A stretch of 64,000 nt of DNA, taken from NCBI GenBank assembly GCA_016201275.1, contig JACQDB010000161.1:1-64000 (forward strand), written 5' to 3'. The position numbers and the translations under genes were made by a program. This document shows positions 45,073-53,938 of this stretch, piece by piece. Under the pieces are notes generated by a model that searched no databases, was not told the origin of the DNA, and worked only from the letters and a program-made list of their open reading frames with translations. Source of the stretch: Acidobacteriota bacterium. GTDB lineage: Bacteria > Acidobacteriota > Blastocatellia > UBA7656. Within the stretch, counting starts at the first letter, position 1; every line of letters starts with the position of its first letter.

Positions 45073-46401
45073 TTACGCTTTCGGCGGGTTCTTGACGACT
45101 TTCTGTTTCGCTTCGTCAAAGTACAACACGCGCCCCTGACGATACGATTCAACGCTCATGGCGATGGCCACCATGGTCTTGTAAGCGGTCAAGGAATCAA
45201 GTCTGGGCAACTCGCGGGTCTTCACGCAGCGCAAGAAATTTGCCATGTGCGATTCCGTTGGTTCGCTCTTCCAAATCAATTCACTGGCTCCATGTTTTTC
45301 TTCAAATTGTTTCTTAAAAACTTTTTGCGGCGTGATGGTAATCTGCTCAACCCGCGCTTCAAATTGGCCGCTTGGATTGATGAAAATGGTGCCTTCGTGA
45401 CCGCGTATGAGCGCCGGTGTGTGGGTATCGTTGGCCATCGAAGAACTGATTATCACCGAATGACCTTTGCCATAATCGGCGGTCATGGTGAAGGTGTCCG
45501 GCACTTCGCGTTCATCTTTGAAAACGTAGATGCCGCCGGTTCCGGTGACGCGATAAGGGAACTGCGCTTCGCCCCAACATATCTGCATGGGAGCCATGAC
45601 GTGATAGAACAAATCGGTAGCGATGCCGCCCGAATAATCCCAATACTTGCGGAAACGGAAGAAGCGGTCGGCATCAAAAGGACGACCAGGCGCGTTGCCC
45701 AGCCACATTTTCCAATCAATATAATCGTCGCCCGATTTATCCGGCCCCGCAGCTTTATCAATCGGCCAATTCCATTCGCCGGTGGTCGAGTTGCGATGGA
45801 AAGAACCTTGACTCATGATGAGTTTGCCAATCAAGCCGTCCTGCACGGCTTTGCGAACTTTCCACCATTGATCGGAACTGGTGGTCTGTGAACCGACCTG
45901 CAAAACGCGCTTGGTCTCCTGCACTTTTTCGTGAATCTTTTTGGCCTCTTCGACGGTCTTGGTCATGGGCTTTTCCAGATAGACATCTTTGCCTTTGTCG
46001 AGCGCCGCCAGCGCTATTGGCGCGTGCCAGTGATCGGGCGTGGCGATCAACACGGCGTCCAGGTCTTTGCGCTCCAGCAATTCTCGATAATCCATGTAGC
46101 CGTCGCATTTGCTGCCCTCGCCGTATTCTTTCATCACCGCTTCTTTGGCCAGCCGTGTGCGCTTGGCATAAACATCGCAAACGGCGAGCGCCTGGGCTGG
46201 CGTCTTGTCCTCTTTGCCGGTGTCTATTGCCCATTTCAAGATGTCGCGTCCGCGTCCACCTGCGCCAATCAAGCCATATTGAATTTTGCCATTGGCCGGT
46301 GTGCCATAAACGGAAGCGGAATTTTTCAGGATGGTGAGAGCCGCGCCTGCGCTCGCGGCAGTCTTCACAAAATCTCTGCGGTTTACTTTCGATTCAGCCA
46401 T
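45073..46401 (-). CDS. Gfo/Idh/MocA family oxidoreductase with Tat signal
   Basis: A 442-residue NAD(P)-dependent sugar oxidoreductase-like protein. The Tat motif [15 protein letters not shown] at residues 7-21 indicates export of the folded, cofactor-loaded protein. The Rossmann motif is [14 protein letters not shown], followed by the family signature [18 protein letters not shown] (catalytic Lys). The C-terminal domain carries [20 protein letters not shown], typical of secreted members in Acidobacteriota, Planctomycetes and Bacteroidetes. Probably acts on sugars or sugar acids. Monocistronic. Confidence 0.93.
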   Translation of the reverse strand: MAESKVNRRDFVKTAASAGAALTILKNSASVYGTPANGKIQYGLIGAGGRGRDILKWAIDTGKEDKTPAQALAVCDVYAKRTRLAKEAVMKEYGEGSKCDGYMDYRELLERKDLDAVLIATPDHWHAPIALAALDKGKDVYLEKPMTKTVEEAKKIHEKVQETKRVLQVGSQTTSSDQWWKVRKAVQDGLIGKLIMSQGSFHRNSTTGEWNWPIDKAAGPDKSGDDYIDWKMWLGNAPGRPFDADRFFRFRKYWDYSGGIATDLFYHVMAPMQICWGEAQFPYRVTGTGGIYVFKDEREVPDTFTMTADYGKGHSVIISSSMANDTHTPALIRGHEGTIFINPSGQFEARVEQITITPQKVFKKQFEEKHGASELIWKSEPTESHMANFLRCVKTRELPRLDSLTAYKTMVAIAMSVESYRQGRVLYFDEAKQKVVKNPPKA

Positions 46402-46560
46402 AAACTTTCTCCCGTGTTAAAAATTTCGTAGAGCGAATTTGCGGGGTGAAATCCGTTGCGAATATATGTCACACCGGGGCGCAACTTCAAGGCGGAAAGA
46501 GCGAGAGGAAAGCTTGTGCAGATAAGAAGTACGCTTGTCATGCACGGGAACAACTAATTC

Positions 46561-46653
46561 TTTGCCTTACTTGGCGGCTTGGCGCGTGGGGAAGGCTTGC
46601 TCAACCACCATCAAGGGTTCGCGCCAAGTCGCCAAGCCGCCAAGTAAGGCAAA
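46561..46653. repeat. 24-bp perfect inverted repeat
   Basis: Arms 46561-46584 and 46630-46653 are perfectly complementary (core TTACTTGGCGGCTTGGCG) with a 45-nt loop. CTTGGCGGCTTGGCG-type repeats are common dispersed palindromes in environmental genomes. It lies in the 317-bp spacer between the cyclopropane synthase gene and the oxidoreductase gene. Confidence 0.85.
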
Positions 46654-46718
46654 GAAAAATTTCTCTCCATCAAAATGTCTCTCCATCAACATGACAAGCG
46701 TAAGGCTGCGTGACGCCT

Positions 46719-48011
46719 TCAATCGAAACAGACTGCCAGTTCGCGGCGCGGTCGTTGATAATCGTCCAACGCTTCCCAAGGTTCTTCAAACAAATTTTGC
46801 TGGGTGAAATTTTTGCTCAACAGCAAATGGCAATCGCTGATTTGGCGTTCTAAAAAGGCCGCTTCGCAACTCGCCAGATAATAATCCCACATCCGTATGA
46901 AGCGTTCGTCGAAGCCCAAAGCGCGCACCGCCTCCAAGGTTTTATGAAAGCGTTCGCGCCACACATTCAAGGTGCGCGCATAATGCGTGCCGATGTCCTG
47001 CATATGAAAGAGCGTCAAGTGCGTGACGCGCTTCAACGATGCCAGTATGCCGCCAAGCGTAGCCAGTTCGCTGCCCGGAAAAATATATTTCTGAATCCAG
47101 TCGGCGCGTTGGCGATAGGCCGTGAATTTCTGATCGGGAATCGTGATGGTCTGCAACAACATCGCGCCATCGTCTTTCAACAAACGATTGCACGCGCCAA
47201 AATACTCGTCATAAAACTTGTAGCCGACGGCCTCGAACATCTCTATGCTGACGATTTTATCGAAGCGACCTTGCAGGTGGCGATAGTCTTCATAAAGCAG
47301 ATGGATTTGCGCTTCGCCGAAGCCATTGCGCGCAAAGCGGTCAGCGGAAAATTCGTACTGCTCGCGGCTGATGGTCGTCGTCGTCACTTTGCAACCATAC
47401 TGTCCGGCGGCGTACAAGGCGAAGCCGCCCCAGCCGGTGCCGATTTCCAGCACCTGATCTTGCGGCGTCAATTTCAACTTGCGACAAATCAAATCGAATT
47501 TATTAATCTGCGACGCCTGCAAAGAATCGTTGAGGTTTTCATAGACGCCGCACGAATACGCCATCGTCGGATCGAGAAAGAGCCGATAAAAATCGTTGCC
47601 CAGATCATAATGATGCTCGATGTTTTTGCGACTGCCGGTCAAGGTGTTGGCGCGCAGTTTGTGCGCCAGAAAATCGAAAGCCTCTTTAAGCATAGACATC
47701 AGGCGATGACTGCTTTCGACGGTGGTGATATTGCGAAACATCAGGCGCAGCGCGTCAACAATATTCGGCGAAGACCAATCGCCATCCATATACGCTTCGC
47801 CAAAGCCTACATCATTGCCCGCCAGCACGCGCTTGAAGACGCGCTCGTTGTGAACCTGAATGGTAGCGCGCAACTCGGCGTCCGTCTGGCCAAAGCTGTA
47901 GGTGCGTTCGGGGCAGACGATGTCCAGATGTCCGCCGTCAAATTTTTCCAGCATCTTTAACATCAGTTGTCTGGCGAGGTGTGTACTCCAGCCGTTGCCT
48001 GTTTGTACCAT
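46719..48011 (-). CDS. cfa: Cyclopropane-fatty-acyl-phospholipid synthase family protein
   Basis: A 430-residue SAM-dependent enzyme that adds a methylene or methyl group to the double bond of phospholipid acyl chains. Signatures: YDLGNDFYRLFLDPTMAYS, the SAM loop VLEIGTGWGGFALYAA, and FDKIVSIEMFEAVG. GGAG precedes the ATG. It is the third gene of an operon with DUF1365 and an FAD oxidoreductase; this trio is found in many bacteria and is linked to methylated or furan fatty acids and to stress resistance. It may therefore make a methyl-branched lipid rather than a plain cyclopropane. Confidence 0.92.
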   Translation of the reverse strand: MVQTGNGWSTHLARQLMLKMLEKFDGGHLDIVCPERTYSFGQTDAELRATIQVHNERVFKRVLAGNDVGFGEAYMDGDWSSPNIVDALRLMFRNITTVESSHRLMSMLKEAFDFLAHKLRANTLTGSRKNIEHHYDLGNDFYRLFLDPTMAYSCGVYENLNDSLQASQINKFDLICRKLKLTPQDQVLEIGTGWGGFALYAAGQYGCKVTTTTISREQYEFSADRFARNGFGEAQIHLLYEDYRHLQGRFDKIVSIEMFEAVGYKFYDEYFGACNRLLKDDGAMLLQTITIPDQKFTAYRQRADWIQKYIFPGSELATLGGILASLKRVTHLTLFHMQDIGTHYARTLNVWRERFHKTLEAVRALGFDERFIRMWDYYLASCEAAFLERQISDCHLLLSKNFTQQNLFEEPWEALDDYQRPRRELAVCFD

Positions 48012-48061
48012 GATGATTCTCCGTTTCGGTCGCTATTTTTTCTCTTCCCACTTTTGCCTTT

Positions 48062-48841
48062 TTACTTTTTACTTTGGCCTTTTTCTTTTTGCCTTACGCC
48101 GGGGTCTGGATAAAACTTCGCGCCTTTCCAATAGAGTTTCAGCGCCTGCCAGTGAATTGCCGTGATGACTTTGGCGGTCATCCACGGATGCTTGAGCAAG
48201 GCTTGATGCAGCGCTTTACCGGACCAGGCGCGGCGTTCAAGTTGCAAAGTCGCGTCAAGATTCACCTGCCCGTCTGCGATGGTGTTCATGTGAATCATCA
48301 GTTGATTGCTCGCCGTCAACTCATTAAACACGAAGGTATAATCCAGATGCAGACGGTTGAACGGCGAAACGTGCATACGCTTGGCGTCGCGATAGCGATG
48401 CACTTTTTCAGCGCGCCATTCATTGTGCGAGGCGAGCCAGTAATTTTCCGAATCGCCAAAAGTGTTGTTGACTTCGGCGACGATGGCTTGCAAACTTTCC
48501 GCCCGGTCATAGCAGTAAAAAAACGACACCGGATTGAAGACATAACCGCAATAGCGCAGATGGGTGAGCAGAAAAATGCGCCCGTCGGGTAAGGCCAGAC
48601 CGTTGGCTTCGGCGTCTTGCGCCAGCCGTTCGCGCAAGCTCAAATGCGGTTCACCGAAATGGTCGCGCTCATAAAACGCCGCCCAGTTCCAGCGGTTATG
48701 ACTGATGAAGGGCGACACCTGCACCAGATCGGCAAGGCAATCAATATCCATCAACACCATGAAAATTGGATAGGTGAAGTCGTGTTTTACCGGCGTGAAT
48801 CTTCGGTGCCGTAAATTGCCTGTGCAGATCGCTGATTCCAT
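48062..48841 (-). CDS. DUF1365 domain protein
   Basis: A 259-residue protein of the DUF1365 family. It shows the typical start (YP, DIDCL), RERLAQ, ILLTHLRYCGYVFNPVSFFYCYD and the C-terminal KALHQALLKHPWMTAKVI. ATG 48841 is preferred since homologous proteins start near this point; a TTG at 48856 would add five residues. Function is not established. Always seen with CFA-like and FAD-dependent partners, as here, which suggests a role in modified fatty-acid synthesis or transfer. The spacer to the FAD gene holds an inverted repeat. Confidence 0.9.
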   Translation of the reverse strand: MESAICTGNLRHRRFTPVKHDFTYPIFMVLMDIDCLADLVQVSPFISHNRWNWAAFYERDHFGEPHLSLRERLAQDAEANGLALPDGRIFLLTHLRYCGYVFNPVSFFYCYDRAESLQAIVAEVNNTFGDSENYWLASHNEWRAEKVHRYRDAKRMHVSPFNRLHLDYTFVFNELTASNQLMIHMNTIADGQVNLDATLQLERRAWSGKALHQALLKHPWMTAKVITAIHWQALKLYWKGAKFYPDPGVRQKEKGQSKK

Positions 48842-48862
48842 AAATAGCTCATGCAAAGATTG

Positions 48863-48924
48863 GAACCACGAAGCACACGAAGCAGTGAAAAAGTTCTTCG
48901 AGGTTTTCGTGGCCTTTGTGGTTC
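48863..48924. repeat. Imperfect inverted repeat in the FAD-DUF1365 spacer
   Basis: GAACCACGAAGCACACGAAG (48863-48882) pairs with CTTCG...TTTCGTGGCCTTTGTGGTTC (48896-48924) with interruptions. ACCACGAAG-type palindromes also occur near 14200 and 41020. It must be transcribed inside the operon. Confidence 0.65.
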
Positions 48925-48930
48925 AACCGT

Positions 48931-50178
48931 TCAACAGTCAACCCCCAGCGCACGCGCCACGCGCAAGGCCGAATTCAAACCGTCTTCGTGAAAGCCATAC
49001 AACCAGTACGCGCCGCAAAAATGGGTGTGATGTTTACCGCTGATTTCCGCCCAACGCTGTTGCGCCGCAATCGCTTCGCGGGTGTAGAGCGGGTGATGAT
49101 AAACCAGATTGCGAATCACTGTGCTTTTATCCACCGCGCCGTTGGTGTTCAACGACACGCAGTAGTCTTCGTTCGTGTCGAGTGTTTGCAGCCGATTCAT
49201 GTGATAAGTCAGCGTCGTGCCGCTGAGGCTTGCGTCATTGACGTGATAATTCCACGAAGCGCGAGCGTTTGGTCGGCGCGGCAGTAAACGCGAATCGGTG
49301 TGCAAAACGGTTTCGTTGCGTGAGGTGTGAAAGTGCTTGAGAATCGCAACCTCAGCTTCTGTAGGGGTGGCCAGCAAGGGCAAAATTTGATTGCCGTGAC
49401 AGGCGAAGACCACTTCATCAAACCACAATTCTTTATCCGCAAACCTCAACTTCACACCGGCGTCGGCGCGCTCGACCGCCAGCAGGTTTTGCCCGGTAAA
49501 GACGCGCTCTTGAAATGGCGCAATCAGCGGCTTGATATAACGCGAACTGCCGCCTTTGATGACTCGCCATTGCGGATTGGTGTTGACGCCGAGCATTCCA
49601 TGATTGTCGAAAAAACGTATGAGCGTTGCGGCGGGAAAATCTAAAACTTTGACAAGCGAAGTTGACCACACCGCCGAAGCCATCGGGTAGAGATACATTT
49701 CGCGGAAGCGTTTGCCGAAGCGCTGCGCCTCCATGTATTCGCCGAGCGTGATGCTTTCGCTTTGCGGCGTGTCCAACAAACGCCGTGATTGACGATTGAA
49801 ACGCAGAATCTCGGTAAACAAAGCGTAATGTTGGAGGCTGAGAAAATTGCGCCGTTGAGCGAAAAAACCTTTGCTCCCGCGACTCGAATATTCAAAGCCG
49901 GTCGCTTGATGCGATACGGAAAACGACATATCGCTCGGCTGCGTTTCGACGTTGAGTTCATTAAGCAGGCGAATCAAATTCGGATAGGTGCGCGTGTTAT
50001 GAACGATGAAGCCGGTGTCAACGGCAAGCTTGCCGCGACTGCTGTCCACCTCTACGGTGTGGGTGTGGCCGCCGAGCCGCTGGTCTTTTTCAAACAGCGA
50101 GACCTCGTAGCGGCGGCTGAGATAATAAGCGGCGGCAAGGCCGGAGATGCCCGCGCCGATGAGCGCAATTTTCTTCAC
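48931..50178 (-). CDS. FAD-dependent oxidoreductase, amine-oxidase-like
   Basis: A 415-residue flavoprotein. The FAD-binding motif IALIGAGISGLAAAYYLSRRY is at the N-terminus, followed by LGGHTHTVEVD, and a C-terminal FAD region (HFCGAYWLYGFHEDGLNSALRVA). The start is GTG 50178. Homologues in the same three-gene neighbourhood are annotated as NAD/FAD-binding or amine-oxidase-like proteins. It leads the operon with DUF1365 and CFA synthase and could oxidise or desaturate the modified acyl chain. Confidence 0.9.
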   Translation of the reverse strand: MKKIALIGAGISGLAAAYYLSRRYEVSLFEKDQRLGGHTHTVEVDSSRGKLAVDTGFIVHNTRTYPNLIRLLNELNVETQPSDMSFSVSHQATGFEYSSRGSKGFFAQRRNFLSLQHYALFTEILRFNRQSRRLLDTPQSESITLGEYMEAQRFGKRFREMYLYPMASAVWSTSLVKVLDFPAATLIRFFDNHGMLGVNTNPQWRVIKGGSSRYIKPLIAPFQERVFTGQNLLAVERADAGVKLRFADKELWFDEVVFACHGNQILPLLATPTEAEVAILKHFHTSRNETVLHTDSRLLPRRPNARASWNYHVNDASLSGTTLTYHMNRLQTLDTNEDYCVSLNTNGAVDKSTVIRNLVYHHPLYTREAIAAQQRWAEISGKHHTHFCGAYWLYGFHEDGLNSALRVARALGVDC

Positions 50179-50889
50179 GATTAAAATTTCTTTCGCCTTG
50201 GATTTGACTGCTGCTCTGCACCGGCTGTTCTGTTGCGGCTCGTAGAAAAACCTGGTCGAGCGATGCTCACCTTATAGTGATTTGAATTATCCTTGTCAAT
50301 CTTCGTCATTTTTCTGAACCAATTTTCAGGAATCTTTTCTCGTCAAATTTATCACTGTATATTCGTTGCCAAGCGGCGTTTTGGATTCATTGCGCCAGAG
50401 TGAAACGGCGGCTGGGTTAAGCACAGGCCGCGCAATGGCAGCGTTGCGGCATACACGGTTCGAGGGTTGCAGAAAGGGTTGTTGAGGCGCTGACGAAAGC
50501 GCTATTTCAGAGCCGGCGATTACCAAGTCGGCAAACGCCGTTCGCAGGAAAATTAATATGGGCGGCGTGGCGAACACCAACGGCTCGTTGGCCGGATTTG
50601 CTTGCGCCGGTGAGTCAAAGCCGCTATGCCCATGACGGGTTGGCGCTATCGTTTTGGCGCGCTGGCGCGCTGTTCATCCATGACTGATAGCAAACCGGCA
50701 TTCTCAAATCCGACTTTGCCGTAGCCCTGAACGAGAAGTGAAGATGCAGTACAAAGTTTATAGCGCTTTGCACCTCAATGTATGGGCGGCACTGCGGTGA
50801 TCGCCCATACAAACAAGCGCCATCTGATTCAGTAATCTCAAGAAGTCAATCATCATCCGATCAACCGCGCCTTTTGCCTTTTTTTTAAT
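50179..50889. other. 711-bp spacer without a supported gene
   Basis: No coding region is supported. It should contain the promoter of the FAD-DUF1365-CFA operon near 50200-50300. A hairpin GTATGGGCG (50780-50788) with CGCCCATAC (50802-50810) resembles the centre of element family 4 in layout. Element family 1 copy 3 follows at 50890. Confidence 0.6.
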
Positions 50890-50991
50890 TAGAGCGTGTC
50901 GCAGAATTCCAGAAATAGCCCATATGTTGTAGGTAGCTAAATCATCACATACAATATCTGGGCAGAAATTCTATTTCTGCGACACCTTCTA
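50890..50991. repeat. Palindromic element family 1, copy 3
   Basis: A 102-bp hairpin element from TAGAGCGTGTCGCAGAA to TTCTGCGACACCTTCTA, with TA ends flanked by AAT/TAATT. The interior matches copies at 7165 and 8829. The last three bases (50989-50991) are the complement of the TAG stop of nadA. Confidence 0.87.
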
Positions 50992-51975
50992 ATTATCTCT
51001 AGGCACCGCCAGCATACGTTCGAGCGCACGGCGTGCGCCTGCCATCACGTCGCCCTCGACCTCGACCTCGAAGACGCCTTCCAGAAGCGAACGCTTAATA
51101 TCCCACGGCGTAATCATCTTCATATACGGGCAGTTCAAACGACAGCCTATGCAACCATCGGCGACCACGAATTCTTTATCGGGATAACGCTTCTTCATCT
51201 GATGAATGATGCCGTTTTCCGTGGCCACGATAAAAGTTTTCACGTCCGGGTATTTCGCTACGCGCCCGAGCATGGCCGTCGTCGAACAAATTTCGTCGGC
51301 GATGGCGAGAATGTCTTCGCGGCATTCGGGATGGGCGATGACGACAGAATCGGGAAAGGCCGAGCGCGTTTTCTCGACGTTTGCGCCGCGCAAGACATCG
51401 TGAATTGGACACGCGCCGTCGTAAACCACGACCTCTTTTTCCGGCACTTGTTTCTTGACCCAGTTGCCAAGATTGCGATCCGGCGTGAAGAGAATTTTAT
51501 CGTTCGGCAAACTGCGAACGATGGAAACCGCATTCGCAGAGGTGCAGCAAATATCGCTCAAGGCTTTGACCTCGGCTGTCGAATTTACATAAGTGACGAC
51601 CGCGTGATCGGGGTAGCGGCGTTGCCATTCTTCCAGACTTTCCGGCGTGATCGAATCGGCCAGCGAACAACCCGCCGAAAGATTGGGCAACAAGACGCGC
51701 TTTTCCGGGTTCAAGACTTTGGCCGATTCCGCCATGAAATGCACGCCGCAAAAAATAATCGTTTCGGCTGCGGTCTTCTGCGCTTCAAGCGACAGCCCCA
51801 GACTGTCCCCGACAAAATCGGCGATGTCTTGAACTTCGGGGATCTGGTAATTGTGCGCCAGTATGATGGCGTTTTGTTGACGCGCCAAGTCGCGTATCTC
51901 TTGCATACGGGCGAGGCGGTCGGCGTCAGTCAGCGGCGCAAAGGCCGCAGCAAAATTGACAAGTTGTGTACTCAT
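50989..51975 (-). CDS. nadA: Quinolinate synthase
   Basis: Condenses iminoaspartate with dihydroxyacetone phosphate to quinolinate in de novo NAD synthesis, using a [4Fe-4S] cluster. The 328-residue length is normal. Cluster cysteines are visible at LSAGCSLADS, HPECREDI and CIGCRLNCPYMK, with ILAHNYQIPEVQD and HFMAES as substrate motifs. The stop TAG lies within the end of palindromic element family 1. The start overlaps a small upstream gene by 4 bp. No nadB or nadC is present in the window. Confidence 0.96.
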   Translation of the reverse strand: MSTQLVNFAAAFAPLTDADRLARMQEIRDLARQQNAIILAHNYQIPEVQDIADFVGDSLGLSLEAQKTAAETIIFCGVHFMAESAKVLNPEKRVLLPNLSAGCSLADSITPESLEEWQRRYPDHAVVTYVNSTAEVKALSDICCTSANAVSIVRSLPNDKILFTPDRNLGNWVKKQVPEKEVVVYDGACPIHDVLRGANVEKTRSAFPDSVVIAHPECREDILAIADEICSTTAMLGRVAKYPDVKTFIVATENGIIHQMKKRYPDKEFVVADGCIGCRLNCPYMKMITPWDIKRSLLEGVFEVEVEGDVMAGARRALERMLAVPRDN

Positions 51976-52166
51976 TTTTCCTCCACTTTCGCGCCACGGT
52001 CGGGTTTGATTTTATCGGTTCCGGCAGGAAAAATACGCCAGAACTCTTTGCGAACCAGACTCGCAAGCGTCGCACTTTTATTCAGACCGTGATAGCGCGC
52101 TACGGCTTCCAGCATCGCTACATCCCGATCCGTCGCTGAAAATGTTCTCACCTTTTTGTTCTGCAT
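51972..52166 (-). CDS. Small ribbon-helix-helix-like protein overlapping nadA
   Basis: A 64-residue basic protein that overlaps the nadA start by 4 bp, so the two are co-translated. The pattern VRTFSATDRDVAMLEAVARY, then HGLNKSATLASLVRKEFWRI, suggests a strand and two helices like CopG/Arc-type DNA-binding proteins. It could be an autoregulator of the NAD operon. An AT-rich stretch with TATA-like runs lies just upstream (52167-52215) and is the probable promoter or operator. Function is inferred only from fold-like pattern. Confidence 0.65.
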   Translation of the reverse strand: MQNKKVRTFSATDRDVAMLEAVARYHGLNKSATLASLVRKEFWRIFPAGTDKIKPDRGAKVEEK

Positions 52167-52457
52167 TCAAAAAACTCTATATACAAAATTTATATAAATT
52201 TTATACATAAAAAGATTTCGCCTGTCAATGGTTTTGTCAGAAAAAAGTTGACTGACGAGCGACAAGCGAAGGCGAGAAATTTTTGCGGAACAGGAGTAGC
52301 GCGGCAGCCCGATTCATCGGGCTTGGCGGTCGGTTCACAGGCCAGCGCTTTGAGCGCCGGATTGGGCAAGGTGGCGACGATAGGTGAGCGCGCTTGCGCG
52401 TGCTTCTCGATGCGGCTTTAGCCTTGCGGGTGGCGCGGCAACGATGTGCGAAAGGTA

Positions 52458-52584
52458 TAGAGCGGTTTTGGTTTGAGATTACGGAAACCTCAAACCCGTT
52501 GAGCGGCGGTCGAAGACCTTCGCACGGTCGAAGACCGCTGCTCAACGATAGGGGGTTCCGTACACCCATATGAAAACTGCTCTA
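52458..52584. repeat. Palindromic element family 3, copy 2 (inverted)
   Basis: A 127-bp element with TAGAGCGGTTTTGG and CTGCTCTA ends, TA at both termini. It matches the reverse complement of 27821-27947 with about ten mismatches. It lies in the 605-bp spacer 52167-52771, which has no gene. Confidence 0.88.
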
Positions 52585-52620
52585 GGGTCATACAGTTCTC
52601 GTTAAAGAAGGGAGAACGGG

Positions 52621-52704
52621 AACCACAGATGAACACCGATGCACACCGATAGGAAAAGCCTGGTTTTTTCTGGTATCGGTGTGCATCGGTGTTCATCTGT
52701 GGTT
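52621..52704. repeat. 31-bp perfect inverted repeat with T tail
   Basis: Arms 52621-52651 and 52674-52704 are perfectly complementary (unit CACAGATGAACACCGATG), loop 22 nt, with TTTTTT at the right side. The unit is a known type of dispersed junk repeat in bacterial genomes. It might end transcription on the plus strand; on the minus strand it lies downstream of the galactose operon end. Confidence 0.88.
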
Positions 52705-52771
52705 TTTTCTTTATTCTTAAAAAGCTGAATGCCCCTGGCGAAAGGCGTAGCTTTGCGAATCAGATTTTGCT

Positions 52772-53932
52772 TTAAGAATTGCCGCGACAGAAGGTTTTGT
52801 AGAAGGCTTTATGGTTTTCCAAGCGTTGCGCCGCGCGCAAACCTTCCAGCATAGGCGAATGCAGTATGCGTTCGAGGCGGTCTTCGCTGGCGATTAAATC
52901 CCACAAGCCCATGCGCGTCCATTCGTCGCGTTGATGCCATTCGGGCATTCCTAAAATTGGATACAAGCAGACGCCTTGCAGTGGTATCCCCGCGTTCAAT
53001 ATGGTTTCGACTTCCGTGGTCAATTCGCGCATCCACACCACACGCATATCGCCTAGGTGACTGGTTTCGGTAATCAACATCTCTGCGCCATAGCGTTCCC
53101 AAACCCCGCGCACCAACTCGCGCAGCAAGGCGCGGCGCGGGTCATCATCCGCCAGCGGCGTACTGTTGCCCTGCCACTCCCATTGATTGGTCCAGTAATA
53201 ATTGATGCCGACGATGTCCAAGTGTTCAGGGCTGCCGCCGAGTTCAGGCAACAATCTGCCGCTCAACATATCCCACGCCTGAAAGACCGCGTTAGCGTTG
53301 AAGGCTTCGGCTTCGGCCTGTAAATCCGGCCTGCCTACCGGCGCGACGACGCGACACAGCGGGTCAACATTGACGATGCGCGCACGCGGACAGGCAGCGC
53401 GAATCGCATTGATACCGGCAATCGCCGCCTTCATCAAGCGCACTTTCAATTCATAGCCGCGTCCGCTTTGATGCGGCGCAAAATGGCCGACTTCACCTGC
53501 CGCCCAAGAAAAATAGGAAGGCTCGTTGATCGGCGTGAAGTAACAGACGCCCACTTGATGCGCGCTGATGAAACGGGCGACCGCATAGCAGTAGTCGGCA
53601 AAACGCGCTGGCAAGGTATCGGCAAACAGATCCACATCATGCGGATAGCCGAAATGAAACAGGTCATAGATAACTTCGACGCCGTGTTTCTGGCTGGCCT
53701 CTAAAATCGGCAGCAACGTCGAAAAATCATAGCGACCTTTTACATCTACCAGCGGCCAGCGCACCACTTCACGCGCCGCACGTATGCCGACTTCGCGCAG
53801 CCGCGCATAATCTGCGTCCACGAATATATCGTGTTGCGTTGCCGACACCTGATCAATCCACTGCCGGTGGCGATTGAATCCGGTGCTGCCTTCAAATCCT
53901 GCGATAAAAAAACTCTTAAACATCATGCTCAT
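52772..53932 (-). CDS. GH1-like glycoside hydrolase (first of three)
   Basis: A 386-residue TIM-barrel glycosidase of clan GH-A, probably GH1-related. Acid/base E137 is in TPINEPS and the nucleophile E289 in LITETSH, at the expected strand 4 and 7 positions. It is shorter than classical GH1 enzymes (about 450). No signal peptide, so it acts in the cytoplasm on imported oligosaccharides. It ends the minus-strand operon with glf, a glycosyltransferase, galK, galE and an SDR. Substrate is probably a galactoside, inferred from neighbours. Confidence 0.85.
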   Translation of the reverse strand: MSMMFKSFFIAGFEGSTGFNRHRQWIDQVSATQHDIFVDADYARLREVGIRAAREVVRWPLVDVKGRYDFSTLLPILEASQKHGVEVIYDLFHFGYPHDVDLFADTLPARFADYCYAVARFISAHQVGVCYFTPINEPSYFSWAAGEVGHFAPHQSGRGYELKVRLMKAAIAGINAIRAACPRARIVNVDPLCRVVAPVGRPDLQAEAEAFNANAVFQAWDMLSGRLLPELGGSPEHLDIVGINYYWTNQWEWQGNSTPLADDDPRRALLRELVRGVWERYGAEMLITETSHLGDMRVVWMRELTTEVETILNAGIPLQGVCLYPILGMPEWHQRDEWTRMGLWDLIASEDRLERILHSPMLEGLRAAQRLENHKAFYKTFCRGNS

Positions 53933-53938
53933 GGCAAG

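Noticed and set aside
46944-47960. 338-codon plus-strand frame opposite the cyclopropane synthase
   Set aside because: Antisense shadow; the minus-strand protein has all family motifs.
50326-50812. Possible small genes in the 50.2-50.9 kb spacer
   Set aside because: The frames have low coding quality, overlap a hairpin and lack ribosome sites or recognisable domains.
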